Of a stretch of DNA of 46,757 bases, positions 15,238 to 22,951 are shown one piece after another. Made by a program: the position numbers and the translations under genes. The notes under the pieces were generated by a model. It was not told the origin of the DNA. It saw nothing but the letters and a program-made list of their open reading frames with translations, and made no database searches. Position 1 is the first letter of the stretch; the number at the start of each line of letters is the position of its first letter. The stretch is from DATFHX01 sp035247945 (lineage in GTDB: Bacteria; Patescibacteriota; Saccharimonadia; Saccharimonadales; Saccharimonadaceae), in the NCBI GenBank assembly GCA_035247945.1, contig DATFHX010000030.1, positions 1 through 46,757 on the forward strand. The letters are read 5' to 3'.

Positions 15238-15819
15238 CTATGAGCTTGAATTCTCGATAGGTACGGTGACCTTTGTGAGTTCGAATGAGTCAGCTAGAAA
15301 GCTTTCAACAAAGTCCTTAACAACTGGAAAGAGTTTTGGAAATGCCGTCTGCTCTTCTTTTGAAAAGTGACCAAGTACGAATTCCGCATCGTGCATTCGA
15401 TCGCGTAGTTGCTGATAGATACCTATTCGAATGCGCTTATATTCTTCGCCAATGTGGGAATTGAGTGACTTTATTCCGTTGTTCCCCGCATCTCTTCCCC
15501 GCTCTCTTGTGCGAATGGTCCCAAATGGGAGTGCAATTTCATCATGAATGACGAGTATGCCTTGAGATGGATTGAGTTTATAAAAGTCGACGAGCGCCCG
15601 TGCGGCAATGCCTGTATCGTTATAGAAAGTCGTTGGTTTGATGAGAAGTACTTTCTCTCCATTAATCGTCTTCTCGGCAACAAGCGCTTTGAATTTGGTC
15701 TTTTCTGTGAATGAAATACCCCACTGCTCTGCGAGCGTGTCGATAAGAATAAAGCCAATGTTGTGGCGGGTGGTGGCATACTGTGCGCCAGGATTTCCCT
15801 GCGCGAAGATAAGTTTCAT
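15238..15819 (-). CDS. pth: Peptidyl-tRNA hydrolase
   Basis: 193 residues. GNPGAQYATTRHNIGF contains the catalytic His of the family; further motifs are KPTTFYNDTG (the usual Met is replaced by Tyr), VIHDEIALPFG and AGNNGIKSLNSHIG. The enzyme releases peptides from tRNAs dropped by ribosomes. A TATACT box ends exactly 6 nt before ATG with no SD, so the mRNA is likely leaderless. Confidence 0.96.
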   Translation of the reverse strand: MKLIFAQGNPGAQYATTRHNIGFILIDTLAEQWGISFTEKTKFKALVAEKTINGEKVLLIKPTTFYNDTGIAARALVDFYKLNPSQGILVIHDEIALPFGTIRTRERGRDAGNNGIKSLNSHIGEEYKRIRIGIYQQLRDRMHDAEFVLGHFSKEEQTAFPKLFPVVKDFVESFLADSFELTKVTVPIENSSS

Positions 15820-15905
15820 ACCTTAAGTATAGCGGTATGATCTGTAAAATGCTATTCTAGGTAACCTGCTATTATGGAAATAGGTCACTTCGATTGGAGG
15901 ACTCG

Positions 15906-16154
15906 ATGCCGAACGGCAAAGTGATTCGAAAGAATAAGGGACCGAACGAACGCCACTACACCTGGTCGGGTGGTACGTTTCCTCGTCCAGATACCTCCGC
16001 TCTTACCTTCACGAACGGTGTGACGGTCGAGGTTCACGACGATAAACTCATCGTGAGGGTTGACGATGTTAACAAGTGGCGATTGGTCCACGAGGCGGCA
16101 GTGCGAGCAGTAGCGATCGCTGCAGGTGGCACTGGAATCAAGCGAGTCGAGTGA
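15906..16154 (+). CDS. Small GC-rich ORFan
   Basis: 82 residues from ATG at 15906, selected because GGAGG lies 6 nt upstream. Basic N-terminus (GKVIRKNKGPNERHY), a beta-rich middle (ALTFTNGVTVEVHDDKLIVRV) and a C-terminal Ala-rich helix. No family recognised. It belongs to the cassette class: leader, strong SD, GC-rich codons and a hairpin terminator immediately downstream. The upstream -10 is TGC-TATTAT. Confidence 0.7.
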   Translation: MPNGKVIRKNKGPNERHYTWSGGTFPRPDTSALTFTNGVTVEVHDDKLIVRVDDVNKWRLVHEAAVRAVAIAAGGTGIKRVE

Positions 16155-16159
16155 CAAAC

Positions 16160-16191
16160 GGCGAGACGAGAGTAACCCTCGTCTCGCCAAT
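16160..16191 (+). terminator. Hairpin terminator
   Basis: GGCGAGACGAG/CTCGTCTCGCC perfect stem, loop AGTAACC, after the gene 15906-16154. Confidence 0.8.
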
Positions 16192-16209
16192 CATCTTCTA
16201 CGAAAAATG

Positions 16210-16247
16210 AGTATTAGGGCGGGATAGCGGACGCCCTAATACTTTTT
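16210..16247. terminator. Bidirectional terminator
   Basis: AGTATTAGGGCG/CGCCCTAATACT with T-runs on both strands. It abuts the last stop (TAA at 16246) of the broken minus-strand gene. Confidence 0.85.
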
Positions 16248-16655
16248 ATTCTGCGGGCTTTAGAGCCGTGATTGCGAGCGGTGCGCCCTCAGGGATGGCA
16301 AACCCGCTCTTTTGTGCGGTTGTCTTCACCTATGCTTCGAGTGCGCGAACATCCTCAACTGTCTGGATGGGCTTATCTTGGTCGTTGAAGAGCGTTCGGG
16401 TGTGCACTCGGTCACCGAAACATGCAGCAACGGATATCCAGTAGCGATACTTTCCGCCGACTGAGCGCATCTCGCCAGCACTAGGCAGCTGCTCGATGTT
16501 TTGAATGCACGCCGTATTTCCATACGAGAGACGGATGAGGAGCTCAGCCTCTCGTATACCTGTGGGAGCAAGGCTGACTACTGCGACAGTTGAGCCGTAG
16601 ATGCGTCCCCCTCCCTTCCTGTCATTTTGCGCATAGGAAAACAGATGAGTTTCAC
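16246..16655 (-). pseudogene. Broken GC-rich cassette gene (one frameshift and one in-frame TAG)
   Basis: A GTG at 16655 has an excellent SD (AAAGGAG, 6 nt). It opens MKLICFPMRKMTGREG but this frame stops after 25 codons. Moving one base back in a GGGAGGGGG tract (about 16606-16614) gives a long coding-like stretch: RIYGSTVAVVSLAPTGIREA, then beta/alpha segments ending TVEDVRALEA, then TAG at 16330-16332. The same frame continues VKTTAQKSGFAIPEGAPLA... to TAA at 16246, right against the terminator. So the intact ancestor was about 136 residues. Possible readings: decayed gene, sequencing errors in a G-run, or recoding. Function unknown. Confidence 0.6.
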
Positions 16656-16734
16656 GAAAACTCCTTTGACCAGGCTAACCTTTCGTAATTCTATCTGAGA
16701 TCTCGTCTTTAGTAAATAAAGTAAAAATATATTA

Positions 16735-16758
16735 TAATATAAAGTAGACAGTTGTCTA
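16735..16758 (+). promoter_or_regulatory. -10 box and small palindrome before gene 16774
   Basis: TATAAT near 16735-16740 is followed by the palindrome TAGACA-GT-TGTCTA (16745-16758), which would overlap the transcription start and could bind a regulator. Confidence 0.4.
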
Positions 16759-16773
16759 TACAGGAGGCCGTAG

Positions 16774-17016
16774 ATGTTTCTGCGTGTTCTGAAAGTATGT
16801 TTCAAGTTGGGAGCCGTCGCCATGGTTGTGGTGGCGCTGGGAATGGTCGTCCTCGTAGCGTTCTGGTCGTACGCGGGGTCGGCGGACCTGCCTATGCGGC
16901 GGGTTGAGCACGCCATCTCGGGCGCCGTTCTGGCTGTCACTGTCGTAGGAGGTCCACCGTACATCATGTTCCTGATGCGCGGTGACACTTTCAAAGAGCC
17001 CCATATGCACGAGTGA
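16774..17016 (+). CDS. Two-helix membrane protein (GC-rich cassette)
   Basis: 80 residues from ATG with AGGAGG 7 nt upstream. Two membrane helices (residues about 10-32 and 47-68) joined by a short basic loop, ending in a His-rich tail (EPHMHE). GC-rich codons; a private terminator follows. No family recognised. Confidence 0.7.
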   Translation: MFLRVLKVCFKLGAVAMVVVALGMVVLVAFWSYAGSADLPMRRVEHAISGAVLAVTVVGGPPYIMFLMRGDTFKEPHMHE

Positions 17017-17034
17017 CTTTGAGCTAGATGGCTC

Positions 17035-17076
17035 AAAAGAAAATAGCCCTCGTGTGTTACGGGGCTATTTTCTTTT
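17035..17076. terminator. Bidirectional terminator between gene 16774 and der
   Basis: AAAAGAAAATAGCCC pairs exactly with GGGCTATTTTCTTTT; it serves both convergent genes. Confidence 0.9.
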
Positions 17077-18475
17077 CGTTCTTTTCAGCTTCTTTTGCCT
17101 GTTTGTACTTCTTCGTAACTGGCTCTTTACCGGCAGCGACGCGTTCTTTATTGGCCTTGATTTGCTTCTCGTCTCGGAAGCTCAGTTTAATTGGAGTTCC
17201 CGCGTAGTTGTAGGTGTCTCGGAGGAGTCGTTCTAGGTAGCGTTTGTAGCTCCAGTGAACGAATTTAAGGTTACTTCCGTAGATAACAAACCAAGGTGGC
17301 GCTGTATCGGTTTGTACCATGTAGCGAAGCTTCGGGTGAGTATTCTTAAGACCAGCTGGTGGATGCTTCTGGACGGCACGCTGGAGTAGATCGTTCAGGA
17401 CGCGGGTCTTCGTCTCCTGCTTACGGCGCGCATCGATATCGAGAGCGAGGTCGAAAAGCTTCGTGACGTTCTGTCCGGTTACGGAAGATGTAAAGATAAG
17501 TGGTGCCCAAGGTGTGAAGTTAAACGTACGCGCAATCGTTGGTGCGAGTGCATCACGGGTATAGGCATCTTTTCCTTCAACGGAGTCCCATTTACTAATG
17601 ACGAGCGCCATTCCCTTGCCCGCTTCGTCGATAATACCCGCAAGACGTTGGTCAAGCTGCGTGTTAAGTTCGTTGACATCCATAAGGAGGAAGCAGATGT
17701 CTGCCTCTTCAATTGCCTGGAGGGTGCGGAGCACGCTAAACTTTTCGATACCAACTTCTTGTTTTCCAGGCTTTCGCATACCAGCGGTGTCGAGGAGCTC
17801 GATGTCCCTACCACCGTAGCGAAGGGCAACACGGTTTACATCGCGGGTTGTACCAGCAATGTTCGCAACAAGTGCCTGCTGCTTTCCGGCGAGTGTGTTG
17901 AAGAGATGTGATTTACCAACGTTTGGACGTCCAATAAGTGCGACGCGGAGAACATTGTCGGAGGCCGCCTCATGGCGCGCAGGAATGTGTGCGACGATTT
18001 CGCGGAGTACTTCAACGACGCCACTGTTGTGCTCTGCACTCGTTGGAACGATGGTCTTAATTCCGAGACGCTTAAACTCGTCAAGTTCAAGGCTTTCTTT
18101 GAGGTCTGACTTATTCGTGGCGAGAATAACGGGTTTCTTCGATCGGAGGGCTTTTTTGGCGACGAAGCGGTCGTGGTCGCTCACATACTGAGTACGGTCG
18201 ACGACAACGACAATAACATCTGCAGCATCTGCAGCTTCGGTGATTTGTTCTTGAATGGATGCTTCAAATTCGTCGTTTGGGTCTTTAAGTCCAGCTGTGT
18301 CGACGAGCCAGAATTGATGGTGGTCAAATTCAACCTTACCGAGGACATTGTCTCGGGTGGTACCAGCTTCACGAGCAACAATCGCCTGCTGTGCGCGAAC
18401 CATACGGTTAAAGAGCGAGCTCTTACCGACGTTCGCTTGACCGATAATTGCTACTGTTGGGAGTTTTGTGGCCAT
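17057..18475 (-). CDS. der: Ribosome-assembly GTPase Der (EngA)
   Basis: 472 residues with two tandem GTPase domains: first G1 GQANVGKSSLF, G3 DTAGLK, G4 NKSD; second G1 GRPNVGKSHLF, G3 DTAGMR, G4 SKWD. A C-terminal KH-like domain follows (LRYMVQTDTAPPWFVIYGSN), then a basic tail. Der is essential for 50S subunit maturation. A TGA-TATAAT box lies 10 nt before ATG with no SD, consistent with a leaderless mRNA. The 3-prime end shares the terminator with the convergent gene. Confidence 0.97.
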   Translation of the reverse strand: MATKLPTVAIIGQANVGKSSLFNRMVRAQQAIVAREAGTTRDNVLGKVEFDHHQFWLVDTAGLKDPNDEFEASIQEQITEAADAADVIVVVVDRTQYVSDHDRFVAKKALRSKKPVILATNKSDLKESLELDEFKRLGIKTIVPTSAEHNSGVVEVLREIVAHIPARHEAASDNVLRVALIGRPNVGKSHLFNTLAGKQQALVANIAGTTRDVNRVALRYGGRDIELLDTAGMRKPGKQEVGIEKFSVLRTLQAIEEADICFLLMDVNELNTQLDQRLAGIIDEAGKGMALVISKWDSVEGKDAYTRDALAPTIARTFNFTPWAPLIFTSSVTGQNVTKLFDLALDIDARRKQETKTRVLNDLLQRAVQKHPPAGLKNTHPKLRYMVQTDTAPPWFVIYGSNLKFVHWSYKRYLERLLRDTYNYAGTPIKLSFRDEKQIKANKERVAAGKEPVTKKYKQAKEAEKNEKKIAP

Positions 18476-18524
18476 ATTAGGGGTAATTATATCATATATT
18501 AAGTTTGTTCGCTACCATAAGGAA

Positions 18525-18560
18525 AAAGGTGTTGATCGAAAACTCTCGATCAACACCTTT
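18525..18560 (-). terminator. Intrinsic terminator
   Basis: AAAGGTGTTGATCGA/TCGATCAACACCTTT, 15-bp perfect stem, downstream of the minus-strand gene 18575-18946. Confidence 0.9.
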
Positions 18561-18574
18561 ACATCGAGCAGTGT

Positions 18575-18946
18575 CTATCGAAAAGACCGTACCCATGCCT
18601 TCAGAAGGTCATCGAGTCCCTTACCGTATTGCCATGAGTAGTTGGGGCGGAGATAGTAGGCGGCGTCACGCAGGGTGGCTATACCGATCATCAGTCCTGC
18701 CCTACCGAACACTTCGTTAGTGGCCTCACTTGCATCCCGTGGCCACCGTGTTTCTGGTGACGCGATATAACGAACATCCAGTTCAATACCATGTCGTTGC
18801 TTGAGATCGTGCATGACGGTACGAAGCAGTCGATTGAAGAGCCTCGTCGCAAATGGTGCAGAGAGACCCTGAGTGGCTGCGAAGGCGATCAGATCCTCTT
18901 CAGTTACATATCCATCGGGTACGTTGGGAGCGCTAGAATTGGGCAT
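18575..18946 (-). CDS. GC-rich ORFan, helical
   Basis: 123 residues from ATG at 18946 (SD AAGGAG, 7-8 nt). Mostly helical: TEEDLIAFAATQGLSAPFATRLFNRLLRTVMHDLKQRHG, then a mixed C-terminus with NYSWQYGKGLDDLLKAWVRSF. A TGC-TATACT box about 35 nt upstream gives it a real leader, and it has its own terminator: cassette class. No family recognised. The longer ORF reaching to 19225 overlaps the neighbour and is not used. Confidence 0.65.
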   Translation of the reverse strand: MPNSSAPNVPDGYVTEEDLIAFAATQGLSAPFATRLFNRLLRTVMHDLKQRHGIELDVRYIASPETRWPRDASEATNEVFGRAGLMIGIATLRDAAYYLRPNYSWQYGKGLDDLLKAWVRSFR

Positions 18947-19008
18947 AACCCACTCCTTCGATGAGTCGGTGGTCGATGTCTTAATTAGTATAGCATGCGA
19001 AATAAAAG

Positions 19009-19084
19009 ACCCCGATGCTGATCGGGGTGTGAATCGCGATGGATGTGTTGCCTTGGCGTCCGCTCGCACGAGCGGACGCCAAGG
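19009..19084 (-). terminator. Tandem terminators after gene 19092
   Basis: First a 15-bp stem CCTTGGCGTCCGCTC/GAGCGGACGCCAAGG (19051-19084), then ACCCCGAT/ATCGGGGT (19009-19028) followed on the minus strand by TCTTTTATTT. Confidence 0.8.
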
Positions 19085-19091
19085 CGCGATG

Positions 19092-19475
19092 TCAGAACGT
19101 GTCCGGCAACAGACCGCCGTCCCACGCCGAGTCGTTCGCGGGAACGTCCCGGAGGTTGTTGACGGTCCGGGCGACGGCGGACATGTAGTCCTTGGGCATC
19201 GTGATCGTGGTCTGGTTGCGACCACTGCCGATCGTCACGATGACCTTGTCACCCTTGACCTCTGCCGTGGTGCCGCCGGCACTCGCCTTGCGACGGCCCT
19301 GGTTCAGGGTGTCGTGGAGCAGCGAGAACTTGACCTTCCAGCCATTGCCGCGCTTGCCCCCCAGCGGGTAGAAGTGCGCGTCGCTGGACTGCGGACCATC
19401 GACCTCGATGATGATCTGCTTCGGTTCGCTGCTGCCACCCTTTTCGAGGGTGCAGCTGGCTTGTGCTGAAAACAT
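19092..19475 (-). CDS. GC-rich paralogue A of tandem family
   Basis: 127 residues. Beta-rich N-terminus, a Lys/Arg linker, then the block VIVTIGSGRNQTTITMPKDY...AVARTVNNLRDVP, which is plainly related to the gene at 19610-20032. Its leader is shared too: CGAGCCGAAAGGCGATC directly before ATG, where GCC-GAAA-GGC can fold into a tetraloop hairpin that includes the SD-like AAAGG. A TATACT box lies about 45 nt upstream. No known family; the conserved IGSGR strand and Leu/Arg helix suggest a small folded domain. Confidence 0.7.
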   Translation of the reverse strand: MFSAQASCTLEKGGSSEPKQIIIEVDGPQSSDAHFYPLGGKRGNGWKVKFSLLHDTLNQGRRKASAGGTTAEVKGDKVIVTIGSGRNQTTITMPKDYMSAVARTVNNLRDVPANDSAWDGGLLPDTF

Positions 19476-19565
19476 GATCGCCTTTCGGCTCGGTTTCTGA
19501 TGTCCTCGTCAGTATAACCTAGGGGACTCTGTTTGTGAACCCACGAGTGCAATACTAATAAATAT

Positions 19566-19601
19566 CCCTGTAGCGTCTACCGGAGGGGTGACGCTACAGG
19601 G
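19566..19601 (-). terminator. Hairpin terminator
   Basis: CCCTGTAGCGTC/GACGCTACAGGG, 12 bp, directly downstream of the stop at 19610. Confidence 0.8.
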
Positions 19602-19609
19602 GGTCTGAC

Positions 19610-20032
19610 TCACTCTGCGGAGTACTTCTCGGGGTGCTCGCGCAGGTTGCGGATGGTGGATGCGGTTTCGGTTGCGTACCGCCTGGTCATCACCAATTCG
19701 GTGCGACTCCGTCCCGAGCCGATGGTTACCTTGATGAACTCGGTGCCTCGGTATTCCTTCTGGCCGGTCTTGAACGTTACCGTCTTGGAGCCGTGCCGCT
19801 CGATTGTGACGCCGCCGCCACTGACCCGTGCATTGTTCCTGAGTGTGACTTCTTCGAACAGACGGAAGTCGATCGTCCAGGATTCTGTCTTGGACCGTCC
19901 GCGCTTCTTCCCGTTCGTGACCATGGGGATGAGCTTGAAGGTGCGGCTGCCGACTTCGTGTTCGAAGACGACAGACCCCTCTGTTTTGACTCCGGCGGTT
20001 GTGCGCGTGACGTTCGGTTCTGCAGTGAACAT
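19610..20032 (-). CDS. GC-rich paralogue B of tandem family
   Basis: 140 residues. Shared block with its neighbour: FIKVTIGSGRSRTELVMTRRY...TASTIRNLREHP. Other segments: a beta-rich start (VVFEHEVGSRTFKLIPMV), a basic loop (NGKKRGRSK) and WTIDFRLFEEVTLRNNARVSGG. The 20 nt before and including ATG are almost identical to those of the 19475 gene, so the duplication included the 5-prime leader. A TATACT box lies about 45 nt upstream. Function unknown. Confidence 0.7.
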   Translation of the reverse strand: MFTAEPNVTRTTAGVKTEGSVVFEHEVGSRTFKLIPMVTNGKKRGRSKTESWTIDFRLFEEVTLRNNARVSGGGVTIERHGSKTVTFKTGQKEYRGTEFIKVTIGSGRSRTELVMTRRYATETASTIRNLREHPEKYSAE

Positions 20033-20113
20033 GATCGCCTTTCGGCTCGACTACAAGTCTTAGCTAGTATAGCTTGATGTGTATGAATTGTTAAATGAAT
20101 TGAGAAAGTTACT

Positions 20114-20158
20114 AAAAAAGAAAGTACCCCAGACATCGCACATGGTGGATGTCTGGGG
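20114..20158 (-). terminator. Intrinsic terminator
   Basis: CCCCAGACATC/GATGTCTGGGG (20127-20158) followed on the minus strand by CTTTCTTTTTT. It serves gene 20228-20620, from which it is separated by about 70 nt with no visible gene. Confidence 0.85.
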
Positions 20159-20227
20159 TGTCTGGTGTACGACCTCCTCATCTACCTGTTGTAGCGGGCG
20201 GATGGGCGTAGCACTTAGGGCTGAAGT

Positions 20228-20620
20228 CTACCCTTCACCGCACAACCGAATGGCGCTCTCGATCAGGTTGTCCATCGCCTTTCTGGGGCGCGGGAGGCGC
20301 TTCACGGCGGTGTGGAATTCCTGCAGGCCCTTGAGGGAAATCAGAATGTCCGCTTGCCCTTCGTGACTTTCAAGAGTGATAGATACTTCGTCTACTTCGA
20401 GCGCGAGACGAACGTCACCTACTCCGGCGTGGTGATCCTTGAGAACCGTCTCAATGAGCTCAAACGAGAGCTCCCACTCTGTCCCGCCATTGGGCATGCG
20501 AAAAATCGCGTGTACGATCCGAAAGGGATCGTCGGAGTTGACGAAGAGTTCCACTGACAGCGGCACTCCATCACGGAACTTCGCCGGGAGCATCGCACGG
20601 GCTTGCTTCACTTTAGCCAC
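20228..20620 (-). CDS. SsgA-like (SALP) protein, actinobacterial family
   Basis: 130 residues from the second GTG at 20620, which is 5-6 nt from AGGAGG; the first GTG at 20626 abuts the SD. The fold pattern matches SsgA/SsgB: LSVELFVNSDDPFRIVHAIF, GGTEWELSFELIETVL, AGVGDVRLAL, VSITLESHEGQADILI and a final helix LQEFHTAVKRLP. Compare the DPYAV, W.F.R.LL..G, G.GDVRVWP and LSSPDG.A landmarks of streptomycete SALPs. That family guides septum placement and morphogenesis in sporulating actinomycetes and is essentially confined to them. Its presence here suggests transfer. Similarity judged by eye. Confidence 0.6.
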   Translation of the reverse strand: MAKVKQARAMLPAKFRDGVPLSVELFVNSDDPFRIVHAIFRMPNGGTEWELSFELIETVLKDHHAGVGDVRLALEVDEVSITLESHEGQADILISLKGLQEFHTAVKRLPRPRKAMDNLIESAIRLCGEG

Positions 20621-20787
20621 AGGCACCTCCTGTACTCGGGTGGCGAAGATATTATATCATGTTTTTAATATTCTGCTCCCCATGAACGTTCTTCATATTC
20701 TTTTTAAGATACATCGATAACCTTTTAATCTTGCGTCAATAGGTGATATAGTTACTCCTGGAATCCCAGCGACCTTGAAGGGTGAAA

Positions 20788-21264
20788 ATGTCTAGGAGAA
20801 TCGGACTGGATGTGGGTGGTGTCATCATCGACGCCCTCGCCAACGACGGTACGGATACGGACCTTCGTGGGGATAACTTCATGAAGACGACAGCCGTTCC
20901 GGGCGCCTACGATGCCGCAAGGTACTTGGTCGGAAAGTACGGCCGAGACAACGTTGGCATCATCTCCAAGTGTGGCGAGATCATTGAGAGGAAGACACGA
21001 CTGTGGCTTCTCGGAAATGACTTCTACGTCTACACCGGCTTCGACCCCGCGAATCTCAGGTTCTGTCGTACACGGGCAGAAAAAGCTCCGATCGCGCGGG
21101 AGATGGGTCTCACCGACTATGTTGACGACCATGCCGATGTCCTACGGTACATGCAAGGGATCGTTGACGGCCGATTCCTCTTCGGCCCCCAGCGAGATCC
21201 GCTGCAGAACACCAGCGGCCTGATCGTCGTCAAGAATTGGGCGGAGGCGCTCACGTATATGTAA
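20788..21264 (+). CDS. HAD-superfamily-like protein
   Basis: 158 residues from ATG at 20788 (AAGGG 6 nt upstream). HAD motif I appears as GLDVGGVIID: the nucleophile Asp is present but the second Asp is Gly, so phosphatase acid/base catalysis may be lost. Motif II-like VGIISKCGE, a motif III Lys near AEKAPIAREMGLTDYVDD, and the acidic motif IV DYVDDHADVL. Related proteins are predicted nucleotidases of unknown substrate. GC-rich, SD-led, own terminator. Confidence 0.65.
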   Translation: MSRRIGLDVGGVIIDALANDGTDTDLRGDNFMKTTAVPGAYDAARYLVGKYGRDNVGIISKCGEIIERKTRLWLLGNDFYVYTGFDPANLRFCRTRAEKAPIAREMGLTDYVDDHADVLRYMQGIVDGRFLFGPQRDPLQNTSGLIVVKNWAEALTYM

Positions 21265-21276
21265 GCGTCTCGTCAT

Positions 21277-21332
21277 CCCACCCGTATGATCAAGAAATAA
21301 TCCTCCTGATCAACGTCGGGTGGGTTATTTCT
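21277..21332 (+). terminator. Intrinsic terminator
   Basis: CCCACCCG..TGATCA pairs with TGATCA..CGGGTGGG, followed by TTATTTCTTTT; an alternative AAGAAATAA/TTATTTCTT pairing overlaps it. Confidence 0.75.
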
Positions 21333-21370
21333 TTTAAAAGAGCTAAGTAGCAATACGGGGAATGGTAAAG

Positions 21371-21396
21371 GGCCGTCCGCGCTTTTGCGGACGGCC
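21371..21396 (-). terminator. Hairpin terminator
   Basis: GGCCGTCCGC/GCGGACGGCC with loop GCTTTT, downstream of the minus-strand gene ending at 21410. Confidence 0.8.
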
Positions 21397-21409
21397 TTGT
21401 CGAATAGGG

Positions 21410-22273
21410 CTAGGCTGACTTGAAGTGATGGCGAATTGCCCCAAGGCGTGCTCTGCGAGCGGCTGCCATCGTTGGGAGCGCCGCATCTTGGAGCTGAGTC
21501 GCCGCAGCGGGAATTTCGTCTATGCGGCTTCTGACCAGCAGCTTCCCGCTATGGACAGCATCCCGCATCTTCGGTACCGTGCGCCAGGGGATATTGGAGT
21601 CAAGTAGTAGCACCCGACTCCCAGCCTCTAGTGCTGCGACACCTTCACGCCGAGAACCATCTCCACCTCCAACGATCAGAAGGAGATCTGGCACAAGGCC
21701 CACGATCTTCTCGCGTTCTTGATACGTGTTCCCGTAGATCACCATATGGTCGCGAGGCGCCATGGTCGACATTCCTTCAAGGGGTGATACTCCAAATGTC
21801 GGAATGTTATGCTCTGCAGCGAGTACTCCGCTGATCCCAAGTACTCCCGCGCCCGCCGCTCCATCGGACACGAGTGCGGTCCCTCGCTGATTGGTGGTCA
21901 GGTGGTGATAGAAGGCCTCCAGTAGATCTGCTTGATGAGTGCAGGATATGCCGATTGAAGCATACCCTGAGACGCCCCATATCAGTCGCGGCTGAGCAAA
22001 CACTCGCGCTAGGAACGCTGCTCCTGCCAGGAGCGAATCTGTCTTGCCGCCAGCTTCATGTACGGCTATACGGAGCGTCCTATCGGCTACATACACGCGA
22101 CCGGTCGCCCTGAGTACCCTTGGGTCGGCGGCGACGGTACGATCACTTCCATGGTGCGGGTATGTAACACCTCCTAGTGGTTCGGGTACCAACGGTACCG
22201 CTTCGAACTGATTGCCGTTTTTCCTCAACGAAGCCAGCGCAGTTTTTGCGCTTGGCAGCGATGCCTTCGACAT
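21410..22273 (-). CDS. Rossmann-fold SLOG-like protein of unknown function
   Basis: 287 residues. The C-terminal half looks like the SLOG/LOG nucleotide-binding fold: GAAGAGVLGISGVLAAEHNI, PTFGVSPLEG, then DLLLIVGGGDGSRREG and GSRVLLLDSNIPW. The N-terminal half has ADRTLRIAVHEAGGKTDSLL and a IWGVSGYASIGIS segment. Such folds bind nucleotides or cleave nucleotide-related compounds. A TGA-TATGAT box ends 6 nt before ATG with no SD (leaderless). The isochorismatase-family gene lies directly upstream. Confidence 0.5.
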   Translation of the reverse strand: MSKASLPSAKTALASLRKNGNQFEAVPLVPEPLGGVTYPHHGSDRTVAADPRVLRATGRVYVADRTLRIAVHEAGGKTDSLLAGAAFLARVFAQPRLIWGVSGYASIGISCTHQADLLEAFYHHLTTNQRGTALVSDGAAGAGVLGISGVLAAEHNIPTFGVSPLEGMSTMAPRDHMVIYGNTYQEREKIVGLVPDLLLIVGGGDGSRREGVAALEAGSRVLLLDSNIPWRTVPKMRDAVHSGKLLVRSRIDEIPAAATQLQDAALPTMAAARRARLGAIRHHFKSA

Positions 22274-22285
22274 TCGTTTATCATA

Positions 22286-22951
22286 TCATAGTATATGGAG
22301 CATATCTTCTGTGGGTCTTACATCTCCATAGCAGCGGAAAAACGTGGTAAGTGTGGCTTGGTCTAAAGCAGATGATTGTCCAATAAGTGCATCGGAAATC
22401 ATTGTCACCTTATACTGAAGCTCATACGCATCGCGTGCTGATGCTTCGCAGCATACATTTGTCACCGCGCCTACGACAATAAGTGATTCTATTGCTTTTT
22501 CTTGTAGCTGCTGGTGAAGCGTTGTTTTGCCCGGAAAGAATGCGCTATGACCTTGTTTTGTAGTATGAATATCCCCTGCCTCAGCTCGGAGTTCGGGCCA
22601 GAGTTTCGTTGCATCTCCATCGTTTTGACCCATACGCTCGTAGGTATCGGTGGTCATTTCGCCAAAAACGGCGCGAAAGATCTCTGGAGCATTTTGGATG
22701 GGTGTCGTCACCCAGGCCACAACCCCACCTTTTTGGCGAAGCGTACTGGCAAGTATGTTGATGTTGTGGGCTACCTGCTGTACGTTTGGTTTGTCACGGC
22801 CAGTTCCTCTGTCGAGATCAATAACGACGAGCGCTGTCCTGGTTGGATCGATTGTCGGAAACGCATGAAGTCTGCCTCGTCGCCTGAAAACTTTCTCGAC
22901 GACTTCTTGGGGAATTATCCCGCTTGGATGTCTTACTAATTGTTTGATCAT
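22286..22951 (-). CDS. Isochorismatase-family cysteine hydrolase
   Basis: 221 residues. All three catalytic elements of the family are visible: Asp in ALVVIDLDRGTG, Lys in TTKQGHSAF, and the nucleophile Cys in GAVTNVCCEASARDAYE. Members include nicotinamidases and ureidoacrylate or isochorismate hydrolases; the substrate cannot be told here. Start ATG overlaps the stop of the upstream LD-carboxypeptidase gene (TAATG), so the two are coupled. An SD (GGAG) lies in the end of that gene. Confidence 0.88.
   Translation of the reverse strand: MIKQLVRHPSGIIPQEVVEKVFRRRGRLHAFPTIDPTRTALVVIDLDRGTGRDKPNVQQVAHNINILASTLRQKGGVVAWVTTPIQNAPEIFRAVFGEMTTDTYERMGQNDGDATKLWPELRAEAGDIHTTKQGHSAFFPGKTTLHQQLQEKAIESLIVVGAVTNVCCEASARDAYELQYKVTMISDALIGQSSALDQATLTTFFRCYGDVRPTEDMLHIL

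Noticed and set aside
16330..16332. In-frame TAG taken as evidence of an altered genetic code
   Set aside because: TAG, TAA and TGA all end well-supported genes here, and this frame has a second lesion, so a broken gene is simpler.
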